DNA from: JBASEY01 sp964404285
GTDB lineage: Bacteria > CSSED10-310
Assembly: GCA_964404285.1 (NCBI GenBank)
Contig: CAYOJK010000004.1
Coordinates: forward strand, 124,001-188,000
DNA: 64,000 nt
Reading direction: 5' to 3'
Part shown: one piece after another, positions 57,901 to 64,000 of the stretch
Position numbering within the stretch: position 1 is the first letter of the stretch
Layout: the number at the start of each line of letters is the position of its first letter
Notes under the pieces: model-generated
What the model saw: the letters and a program-made list of their open reading frames with translations, nothing else
What the model was told of the DNA's origin: nothing
Databases searched by the model: none
Position numbers and translations under genes: made by a program

Positions 57901-58142
57901 AAGAATATTGGCGTCGAGTTATCGAACAGCTATCAGAAGGCGGAATACCGAAACAGACGAGCAAAACAGCCTTGCAGGAAGTAAAAGAAAGTCTCAAGAA
58001 GTCTTATGAACCACTTCATGTTTTAGCGATTTTACAAAAATGTATCGCTCTTGAGTTCCTGAAAGGGCATGCAGCAGAAGGCGCCGCACAAACAGCAGGC
58101 CCCAGGGAAGTCATTCTTTCTGAGTTCTTAAAAGGAAATTAG
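54960..58142 (+). CDS. PLD-nuclease / SNF2-type helicase fusion (defence)
   Basis: 1060 residues. An N-terminal phospholipase-D-type nuclease module holds H135-A-K137 in NIHAKLYIMSF and GSSNFSQAG. The superfamily 2 helicase core follows: GLGKT with K282 (Walker A), D350-EAH (Walker B), TATPFNNSP (motif III), VATEVLSEGVNLH (motif V) and QRVGRVNRID from residue 755 (motif VI). Only one HxK is obvious, so the nuclease may need to dimerise. The methyltransferase gene begins one base after the stop. The pair looks like a restriction-modification-type defence in which the helicase translocates and cuts unmodified DNA. GAGG lies 9 nt before the chosen ATG; ATG at 54945 is the alternative. Confidence 0.85.
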   Translation: MSNTDTTFITNEPGKKLIDRFKVLIKNTEFFDVLVGYFFTSGFYALYESLEATKKIRILIGISTNKGVLGLINESVQQEMQFSHAETKGHFADLVASEMEHSEDSRDIETGIVKFIEWLKSGKLEIKAYPTRNIHAKLYIMSFHCDTMDRGRVITGSSNFSQAGLVDNLEFNVELKNHSDYMFAKNKFEELWNVAVNVSDKYIETIQSRTWLNNTISPYELYLKFLYEYFQDELGQSDELIYRYIPEDFKRLEYQEQAVLNAKKILLEYGGVFISDVVGLGKTYIAAMLAGQLDGRTLVIAPPVLVDKRNPGSWPNVFSDFKAPADFESLGKLDQIAERGTSKYQNIIIDEAHRFRTETNITYETLARICRGKRIILVTATPFNNSPKDILSQIKLFQKGKKSTIPNIPNLETFFTKLDKKIKNLDRKDDQDEYIKTAKENAKEIREKVLKYLMVRRTRAEIENYFPDDLNKQGLKFPAIEDPEAIFYELNEHEDTVFSQTIELITREFKYARYTPMLYYKGKLTQPEEIAQKNMGRFMKILLVKRLESSFFAFKNTVHRFINSYELFLNEFEKGNVYLSKKHSSKIFELLAEGDDEAIQRLINEDKARKFDAKNFRKEFKTDLESDLEALRNIGELWSKIDRDPKLLKFIKILKTSDILKKNKIVVFSESKETADYLSANLRLAVTPEVLCYTGASSRYLRDDVIENFDAKAQNPKNDYRILVATEVLSEGVNLHRSNVVINYDIPWNPTRLMQRVGRVNRIDTKFDEIFTFNFFPTKQSNDQIKLKEAAEAKIHAFISLLGADARLLTEGEPIESHELFNRLASRNTITGEDDQEESDLKYLKAIKDIRDHDPNLFSKIKGLPKKARTAKSHYDKEDWLVTYFRKGKIQKFFRAGSKGAVELDFVGAAGILECDPDTAKKNLPNNFYDLLNMNKDAFHASTSEVEVEVLKIQTGRESGSQLLKILKTFKDFRQFTDEQEEYWRRVIEQLSEGGIPKQTSKTALQEVKESLKKSYEPLHVLAILQKCIALEFLKGHAAEGAAQTAGPREVILSEFLKGN

Positions 58143-58143
58143 C

Positions 58144-61100
58144 ATGAATCACCATCAAGCCAAGGAAATTATCCGAAATACTTTTCAAAACGCGTTTGAT
58201 CGAGATCAATATATTGGTTTCATCCGGAATCTTCTAAACAAGATCGATGAAACTAAAAAGTTCAAATTACATGGCCAATATATTGAGGAGGCTTTCAGGG
58301 ACTTTGTGTTTAAATACGAACGCATAGGAACTTACACTGATCCGGACGGGAAGAAAATTGACTTGCTGATGGTCTTTCTCAGGAAAGAATCTACTCTGGA
58401 CAGAGCAAGAACAACCCAGAGAAACTTTATTGCGCGTTATCTGAAAAATCGGGAAGGAAAAGACGCTGGATTAATTGCTTTTGTATCTCCCAATTATGAC
58501 GAATGGCGGTTTTCTTTCGTCAAGATGGACTACAAGCTCACAGAAACTCAAAAGGGCGGGATAAAGGCTGTTGAGGACTTCACCCCGGCCAAAAGATATT
58601 CTTTTCTGGTCGGAAGCCATGAAAGCAGCCATACAGCGCAGAGAAGTTTACTTCCGATCCTTGAAGACGATGAAAATAATCCACGGCTTGAAGACATAGA
58701 AAAAGCTTTCAACGTCGAAAAGGTCACCAAAGAATTCTTTGAGAAGTATCGCGAGCTATTCTTTGAATTAAAAAAGACTCTGGATGATCTGGTAAGTAGC
58801 GATCCAGCTATCGCGAAGGATTTTAATGACAAATCCATCGACACAGCAGATTTTTCGAAAAAATTGCTTGGCCAAATTGTTTTTTTATATTTCCTTCAGA
58901 AAAAAGGTTGGTTTGGAGTCAAGAAAGGGGAGATATGGGGCGGGGGTTCGAAGCAATTTCTCAGAGAGCTTTTTGAGAAAAAACACGGCCAATATGATAA
59001 TTTTTTTAATGATGTTTTGGAGCCGCTTTTTTATGAAGCCTTGAGTGTTGGACATCGTGACGATTATTATAGCCGATTTAAATGCCGCATTCCTTTTCTC
59101 AATGGTGGTCTTTTCGATCCTTTAAATGACTACGATTGGCAGGATACCGATATCTTTCTTCCGAATGATCTGTTTTCTAACCAGATTAAAACGCCGGAAG
59201 GAGATATCGGAAACGGTATTTTGGACATATTTGACCGCTATAACTTCACTGTCAATGAGGATGAGCCCCTGGAGAGAGAAGTTGCTGTCGATCCGGAAAT
59301 GCTTGGTAAAGTTTTTGAGAATCTTCTGGCGATCAAAGATCGAAAGTCCAAAGGGACCTATTACACCCCTCGCGAAATTGTCCACTATATGTGCCAAGAG
59401 AGTTTGAGTAACTATCTCACAACAGAGCTACAAGGCAAGGTCACAAAAGAAGAAATCGACATCCTGATTTGCTATGGAGAGACCGTTGTAGAACAAGAAA
59501 GCCGTGTAGAAAAGGTGGGAAAAGAGACCACAACTTACTTCAAGATACTTCCTGAAAGTATTCGGAAATATGCCGAGACGATTGATGAGAAGCTGGCAAC
59601 AATCAGGGTCTGTGATCCTGCAGTTGGTTCAGGCGCTTTCCCGGTAGGAATGATGAATGAAATAGTAAGAACCAGAACAGCTCTGAATCCCTTCCTACAA
59701 GAGGGTGACAGATCTGTTTATAGCTTCAAACGCGACGCTATTCAAAACTGCTTATATGGAGTCGATATCGATCCAGGAGCCGTTGAAATTGCCAAGTTGA
59801 GACTTTGGTTATCGCTGATTGTCGATGAAGAAGACATCCAGAATATTAGATCCTTACCCAACCTGGATTACAAAATAGTTACCGGAAATTCCTTGCTTAG
59901 GGTCGAAAGAACAACATTAAATTGGCTTGATTTCGAGGAACTAGAAAATTTAAAACTGGTTTTTTTCGACGAAACTGATCCTGATAAGAAGAAAGACCAT
60001 AAGAAACAGATCGATGATAGGATCAGCAGGATAACCAATGGTCATAAAGACTTTGATTTTAATGTTTATTTTTCAGAGGTCTTTCACGAAAAAAAGGGGT
60101 TTGATGTCATCATCGCAAATCCACCATATATAAGAATTCAGGAGCTTCAAAAGAGCCACCCTGCTTTGGCAAAAAAATTGAAGACTGCTTATTATTCAGC
60201 TTCAGGAAGCTATGATATTTATGTGTGCTTTGTGGAATTGGCAACCAAACAAATCTCTCCGAGGGGTAATATAGCCTTTATTTTACCTCACAAGTTCTTT
60301 CAAGGCGCATTTGGGGCCAACATTCGTGAAATTATCTCAAAAAAGAAACTTTTAAGGCAGGTAGTTGATTTTGGTCACAGTCAAGTCTTTGAGACCGCAA
60401 CAACTTACACTTGTCTTCTTTTTTTGTCCTGCAATAATGAAACCTTCAAATTTGTGGAACTCAGACCGGAAGCAACCCAAAACGATCTCTCAGAAGTCTT
60501 CAATGCAATCGCTAACACATCCTATCACTCAGATAAAGTAGATATTGCTGTAATCCCTGCAACATCTGTCATTAAAGAGGAATGGCTTTTCACAGCAAGC
60601 AAATCCGGGGACGTTATCAATAAACTAAAGAAGCAACCTCGGACATTAGCTGATATCGCAAAAAAAATCTTTGTTGGATTACAAACCAGTGCTGACAAAA
60701 TATATTTTCTCGAACACATATCAGAGAATAAAAAAACTGTCAGAGCTTTTTCAAAGGCGTTAGACAAAGAGATTGAGATTGAAAAAGCCTTTGTTAAACC
60801 GCTTTTGAAAGGTGCAGACGTTCACCGTTGGCGTAGATTATTGCCCCGAATTTGGTGTGTTTTTCCTTATGAAATCAAAGATGGAAATATAAGGCTTCTT
60901 TCAAAAGAAGAAATCCAAAGTAACTACCCACTTGCTTGGAAATATCTATCTGAAAATGAAGAAGAACTTAAACGGCGAGAAAATTTTAGATTCGAGAAAA
61001 CTTGGTGGCAATATAGCAGACCTCAAAACTTAACTGAATTTGAAAAAACAAAGATTATAACACCTGAAATAAGTTTAGGTGGCAACATGACGCTCGACAC

Positions 61101-61491
61101 AGAGGGGCTTTACCACAACACTAAATGTTACAGTTTTGTTTTTAAAAAGGGGATAGCGGAGGATACTAAATATTTCCTTGCATTGTTAAACAGCAAGCTT
61201 CTTTGGTTTTTCTTGACTAAAACTGGATATGTCCTCAGGGGCGGCTATTTTGTTTTCAAAACTAATTACTTAATGCCCTTCCCGCTCCCCCAAGAGCTTT
61301 CTGCAAAAGACCAGAAGCCTTTCATTTCACTTGTCGATTCGATTTTGGCTATTACTTCCAGCGATGATTATTCTGAAAACATTGCCAAACATAAAGACGT
61401 ACAAGCTCTTGAACGCAGAATTGACCAGATGGTTTATGAGCTTTACAGTTTAAGCGAAGACGAGATAACAATCGTAGAGGAATCGATATAA
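58144..61491 (+). CDS. Eco57I-class adenine DNA methyltransferase (defence)
   Basis: 1115 residues. The N-terminal ~180 residues (PDGKKIDLLMVFLRK, TTQRNFIARYLKN) may be a nuclease-like or DNA-sensing domain. The gamma-order methyltransferase core has D491-PAVGSGAFP (motif I) and N659-PPY (motif IV), indicating N6-adenine methylation. GTYYTPREIVHYMCQ precedes the core. The C-terminal part resembles TaqI-type target-recognition domains (GLYHNTKCYSF, NSKLLWFFL, YLMPFPLP). It should mark self DNA for the upstream PLD-helicase. It starts one base after that gene's stop and is convergent with the TIR operon. Confidence 0.88.
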   Translation: MNHHQAKEIIRNTFQNAFDRDQYIGFIRNLLNKIDETKKFKLHGQYIEEAFRDFVFKYERIGTYTDPDGKKIDLLMVFLRKESTLDRARTTQRNFIARYLKNREGKDAGLIAFVSPNYDEWRFSFVKMDYKLTETQKGGIKAVEDFTPAKRYSFLVGSHESSHTAQRSLLPILEDDENNPRLEDIEKAFNVEKVTKEFFEKYRELFFELKKTLDDLVSSDPAIAKDFNDKSIDTADFSKKLLGQIVFLYFLQKKGWFGVKKGEIWGGGSKQFLRELFEKKHGQYDNFFNDVLEPLFYEALSVGHRDDYYSRFKCRIPFLNGGLFDPLNDYDWQDTDIFLPNDLFSNQIKTPEGDIGNGILDIFDRYNFTVNEDEPLEREVAVDPEMLGKVFENLLAIKDRKSKGTYYTPREIVHYMCQESLSNYLTTELQGKVTKEEIDILICYGETVVEQESRVEKVGKETTTYFKILPESIRKYAETIDEKLATIRVCDPAVGSGAFPVGMMNEIVRTRTALNPFLQEGDRSVYSFKRDAIQNCLYGVDIDPGAVEIAKLRLWLSLIVDEEDIQNIRSLPNLDYKIVTGNSLLRVERTTLNWLDFEELENLKLVFFDETDPDKKKDHKKQIDDRISRITNGHKDFDFNVYFSEVFHEKKGFDVIIANPPYIRIQELQKSHPALAKKLKTAYYSASGSYDIYVCFVELATKQISPRGNIAFILPHKFFQGAFGANIREIISKKKLLRQVVDFGHSQVFETATTYTCLLFLSCNNETFKFVELRPEATQNDLSEVFNAIANTSYHSDKVDIAVIPATSVIKEEWLFTASKSGDVINKLKKQPRTLADIAKKIFVGLQTSADKIYFLEHISENKKTVRAFSKALDKEIEIEKAFVKPLLKGADVHRWRRLLPRIWCVFPYEIKDGNIRLLSKEEIQSNYPLAWKYLSENEEELKRRENFRFEKTWWQYSRPQNLTEFEKTKIITPEISLGGNMTLDTEGLYHNTKCYSFVFKKGIAEDTKYFLALLNSKLLWFFLTKTGYVLRGGYFVFKTNYLMPFPLPQELSAKDQKPFISLVDSILAITSSDDYSENIAKHKDVQALERRIDQMVYELYSLSEDEITIVEESI

Positions 61492-61508
61492 TGGTGTATT
61501 CGAATTTG

Positions 61509-61763
61509 CTAACCTCTTAGTTGATTTAAATAATCTCTTGCTGACAAAATCGTTTGACTTCTTAAATTCGGATCCGTGATCTGACGATTTATTGTCTCAA
61601 TGTCTAGAAATACGCCATGTCTATTGATGGTTGCTGTTGCTATATTTCTGTGAAGCTCATTACCATGAATAGTAATAATGTATTCAAACCTCACTGTCTC
61701 TGTTCCCGCTACCGGGTGCAACGGAATTGGGTTTCTCGAAATCAAGTTGAATTCTATTTCCAT
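61509..61763 (-). CDS. Small hypothetical protein at the end of the TIR operon
   Basis: 84 residues, no signal peptide or membrane helix, beta-rich in appearance (VRFEYIITIHGNELHRN). I do not recognise it. It follows the three-helix membrane protein by 14 nt and is the last gene of the minus-strand operon, 17 nt from the convergent methyltransferase stop. A regulatory or accessory role is inferred from position only. Confidence 0.55.
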   Translation of the reverse strand: MEIEFNLISRNPIPLHPVAGTETVRFEYIITIHGNELHRNIATATINRHGVFLDIETINRQITDPNLRSQTILSARDYLNQLRG

Positions 61764-61777
61764 GTTTTTACCATATC

Positions 61778-62596
61778 CTATTTCTTTGTAGGTTCATTTT
61801 CCATCGAAGGCGAAAGATTGTTTGGAGCCTTATCTTCCGAAAATTTAAGAACTCCAGGAGACGTTTGAACGGTCTTCGGGGGACAAGTGCCAGTCAGTGT
61901 TTTCTTAATGATATCTGCTTTTAAATCCACTACTTTAACTGGTTGTGGTGGTTTTGTTGCCTGTACCACACTATCTTCTTTTGGATTTGCCGATGCTTCT
62001 GTAGGTTGTACTTGTTGATTTGTAGTTTTATCTTGGTCTGACATTTTAACCTCCATTACCTTCCACGCGAAGGTCATTGAAACTGAAATTAAGAAGGAAA
62101 TCAAGCAAACATAAAGCAGTCTACTTGACCACACAGAAAATGTTTCTTTCTGTTTTATAATTGTTTTATTATTTTTCGTGATTTTCTGGAAATGAGTTGC
62201 CATTGAAGCAAAAAAATCAACCAATCTCAACTTTGAAAAATTTTCTATAATTTCGGATGGATCAGGGTATGTTTCTATTCTCGCAGTTCCTAGCACCATT
62301 GCAAGAAAGAAAATATTCATGAATATTACGAACAATGTAAATGCGAACGTACCAATTAATAGTATTTCGAAATTACTTTTTTCAGATTTAGTAAAAAGAT
62401 CAGTAACTTGAAAAATAGACAATCCCAAAAGGACGGTTAGAAGATTGAGAAATGATAAATATGTCTTTGCTTTACTTACTAGGTCGCCCAAATGACTGAT
62501 ATAGTTCTGGTTGATTTCTTTACAAATTTCATAAAGATTTTTATAAATCTCGTTTTGTTCGTCTGTTTCTATTTTTTGTTTTTGTTCAGACATCAT
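61778..62596 (-). CDS. Membrane protein of the TIR operon with soluble Pro-rich tail
   Basis: 272 residues. A soluble N-terminal helix precedes three hydrophobic segments: LSFLNLLTVLLGLSIF, LIGTFAFTLFVIFMNIFFLA and LLYVCLISFLISVSMTFAW. A polar tail of about 90 residues is rich in Pro, Lys and Thr. The layout recalls SLATT-type pore-forming effectors. Inside the gene, an ATG at 62044 has a perfect GGAGG 5 nt upstream in the same frame, so a separate tail peptide might also be made. It lies 59 nt after the other membrane protein. Effector function is inferred. Confidence 0.65.
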   Translation of the reverse strand: MMSEQKQKIETDEQNEIYKNLYEICKEINQNYISHLGDLVSKAKTYLSFLNLLTVLLGLSIFQVTDLFTKSEKSNFEILLIGTFAFTLFVIFMNIFFLAMVLGTARIETYPDPSEIIENFSKLRLVDFFASMATHFQKITKNNKTIIKQKETFSVWSSRLLYVCLISFLISVSMTFAWKVMEVKMSDQDKTTNQQVQPTEASANPKEDSVVQATKPPQPVKVVDLKADIIKKTLTGTCPPKTVQTSPGVLKFSEDKAPNNLSPSMENEPTKK

Positions 62597-62655
62597 CTTC
62601 TCATTCTATTCCACAAATTTTATCCCGATTGAATAAGCAAAGCGATATCCATCGC

Positions 62656-63096
62656 CTATACTTTTAAAACAAATTTCCTCATGATTAAAATCATGGCGAA
62701 TAAAGTGAGATAAAATGGCCAAATGGAAAATGACATCAAGGATTTCCAAAAAGTCTTAAAAATAGTCTTATTATGTAAAACAACAAAGAGATCTTCTGCT
62801 TTTAGAGATTCTTTGTGAAGCTTTTCAATAAATAGGTTATATGACTCTCTAAATTTTTTTTCCAATGCTAAATAGTAAGCGTCTAGGAAAAGAAAAAGCG
62901 ATGTTGGAATTATTGCTATCAGGGTGTAATTAGGCTTTCCTTTGTCTGCGACAAGAACAAGGATTGCGGAGACCAAAGTGATGCACAAAGACTTGCAAGA
63001 GGCACTATTTTGAGCCACTCGCTGTATTATAGACTGAACAATCCCAATATGCGCGAGTACTGCTTCCGAATTTTCTCGCAGATCGGAATTACTCAT
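62656..63096 (-). CDS. Membrane protein of the TIR operon
   Basis: 146 residues with two N-terminal hydrophobic segments close together (CITLVSAILVLVAD, YTLIAIIPTSLFLFLDAYYL) and a C-terminal one (FSIWPFYLTLFAMILIM). The middle loop is charged (KFRESYNLFIEKLHKESLKA). Its ATG overlaps the stop of the upstream TIR-like gene by one base (TAATG), so translation is coupled. It is a candidate membrane effector that would respond to a TIR-made signal. The family is not named. Confidence 0.65.
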   Translation of the reverse strand: MSNSDLRENSEAVLAHIGIVQSIIQRVAQNSASCKSLCITLVSAILVLVADKGKPNYTLIAIIPTSLFLFLDAYYLALEKKFRESYNLFIEKLHKESLKAEDLFVVLHNKTIFKTFWKSLMSFSIWPFYLTLFAMILIMRKFVLKV

Positions 63097-63587
63097 TAGT
63101 AATCATCTCTTATTGATATGGCTTCCTCAGCCCAGTCTTTAAGTTTTTCCTTTATGTGGTCATATACATATTTACTGGTTGAATAAGGAGGATCGTAATC
63201 CTTAACGATGCTTGAAAGTTTTTTCTCGTCGACATACACGTAATCAAAAGGATTTTTCCCTTTTGATGCCTGATTTCCGTCACAGTCTTTTAAATTGTGA
63301 ATATATATTCCGACAACCCCTTTCCCTTCAGCCCACGCTTTCTCTATTTCATAATTGATCCACTTGCGATTTGCTGTCTTTTCTCCAATCAAAACGACTG
63401 CGACAGATTTTCCGGATAGCTGTTCGTCGATCCATTTCTTGATTGCCTTGTCTCCTCCACTGGTGATTTCTTCCCAATCATTGTCTGATACGGGTCGGTT
63501 TCCTTCAACTACTCCCATGTTTCGAACTTGTGAAGCCCGCCAATTATCAGGCTTGTAGTGAAAACTGAAAAATGCTCGTCTAGCCAT
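63096..63587 (-). CDS. TIR-like (MTH538 / DUF1863, ThsB-type) protein
   Basis: 163 residues. RRAFFSFHYKPDNWRASQVR, WEEITSGGDKAIKKWIDEQL and SVAVVLIGEKTANRKWINYE match the TIR-like family of Thoeris ThsB. INYEIEKAWAEG carries the conserved Glu expected at the NAD+ cleavage site, and GVVGIYIHNLKD follows. Such proteins make a cyclic-ADP-ribose-type signal on phage infection. The ATG at 63587 has AGGG 5 nt upstream; GTG at 63593 is the alternative. No ThsA gene is in the window; two membrane proteins follow instead. Confidence 0.85.
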   Translation of the reverse strand: MARRAFFSFHYKPDNWRASQVRNMGVVEGNRPVSDNDWEEITSGGDKAIKKWIDEQLSGKSVAVVLIGEKTANRKWINYEIEKAWAEGKGVVGIYIHNLKDCDGNQASKGKNPFDYVYVDEKKLSSIVKDYDPPYSTSKYVYDHIKEKLKDWAEEAISIRDDY

Positions 63588-63605
63588 CAGCACCCTACCT
63601 TTCTT

Positions 63606-63980
63606 TTATAAAAGTTTTTTCAAATTTTCCCAGTTCCATCTATATGTTCTCCCACCATTCGGGAGTGCCCAATCTTCACTTCCATCACGATACCCAATGA
63701 TTTGAAACTTCTTCTTGCCTTTGGCGATCGCAACATCCAATTCTTTCAATACTCCGCTCGCTTTTGCTGTTTTTGGACCAAGCATAATTATGAAGACATC
63801 CGCTCTCCCTATCGCTCGACTTGCATGCTCAAGCCAATCACGCTCAGGCTTAGCTTCTTTCAGTGAATGATCGCTTACTTCAAAAGGAGAGTCCGAATTT
63901 TTTGCTTGTCCAATGATAAAGTCTTTCAGGGCCTTGTCATTGTCAAAATCGAAGCTAATAAAAACTTTTGTTTTAGCCAT
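63606..63980 (-). CDS. Second TIR-like protein (DUF1863-type)
   Basis: 124 residues. TKVFISFDFDNDKALKDFII, ADVFIIMLGPKTAKASGVLK and ELDVAIAKGKKKFQIIGYRD give the TIR-like fold pattern, with a Glu in the ELDVA segment at the position of the catalytic residue. It differs clearly from the next TIR-like protein, so the operon encodes two sensors or a heteromer. It is the first complete gene of the operon; AGGAGA lies about 9 nt upstream, and the promoter may lie beyond the window. 18 nt separate it from the next TIR gene. Confidence 0.82.
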   Translation of the reverse strand: MAKTKVFISFDFDNDKALKDFIIGQAKNSDSPFEVSDHSLKEAKPERDWLEHASRAIGRADVFIIMLGPKTAKASGVLKELDVAIAKGKKKFQIIGYRDGSEDWALPNGGRTYRWNWENLKKLL

Positions 63981-64000
63981 CTTGGTAAATCTCCTATTTT

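Overview
The window is a scaffold from an uncultured bacterium; a run of exactly 100 Ns sits inside a repetitive gene. Base composition is moderately AT-rich. The envelope looks diderm-like: lipoproteins, a SPOR/NlpC-P60 lipoprotein, a type IV pilus or type II secretion ATPase, and a paired SEDS protein and class B PBP. A class II superoxide reductase and a B12-type radical SAM enzyme suggest an anaerobe or microaerophile. I cannot name a phylum from sequence alone. The Thr/Pro-rich linkers, C-terminal anchor tails and expanded ankyrin genes are what I would expect of a candidate-phylum genome (inference).

Positions 1-23.8 kb are mostly core genes. They are a gspE/pilB-fusA-aroC operon; a protein with repeated winged-helix modules next to a DUF3109 protein; a STAS / HATPase partner-switch pair with superoxide reductase; an M16 peptidase pair; a radical SAM protein; an NlpC/P60 lipoprotein; a secreted transglutaminase-like protein; DoxX; a TPR-like protein divergent from a low-molecular-weight phosphatase; metG; and a lipoprotein.

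Positions 24-34.6 kb hold the first notable system, all on the minus strand: three paralogous secreted subtilases plus one cohesin-domain protein. One subtilase ends in a dockerin and has no anchor. The other two subtilases and the cohesin protein end in Thr/Pro-rich stalks followed by the same short tail (PIPxTGPxGxG, hydrophobic segment, basic end). The reading offered here is a surface-anchored proteolytic complex that uses cohesin-dockerin docking, a mechanism best known from cellulosomes.

Positions 34.8-40.5 kb are core again: PBP, FtsW/RodA, exonuclease III, TrpS and tRNA-Arg(CCG). A repeat-rich non-coding stretch follows.

Positions 41-64 kb are accessory. There is a tandem pair of ankyrin-repeat genes (about 8 and about 41 repeats), the larger interrupted by an assembly gap whose flanks share an exact 55-bp overlap. 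Then come a lone DNA methyltransferase, a decayed IS21-type element and a defence island: an HTH-ImmA/IrrE protein, a HigB/HigA-ImmA toxin-antitoxin pair with a palindromic operator, a truncated Bro-N gene plus its decayed copy, a PLD-nuclease/SNF2 helicase coupled to an Eco57I-class methyltransferase, and a convergent five-gene operon of two TIR-like proteins, two membrane proteins and a small protein. That operon resembles a Thoeris-like sensor with membrane effectors in an arrangement I do not recognise, and it is the second candidate for an undescribed system.
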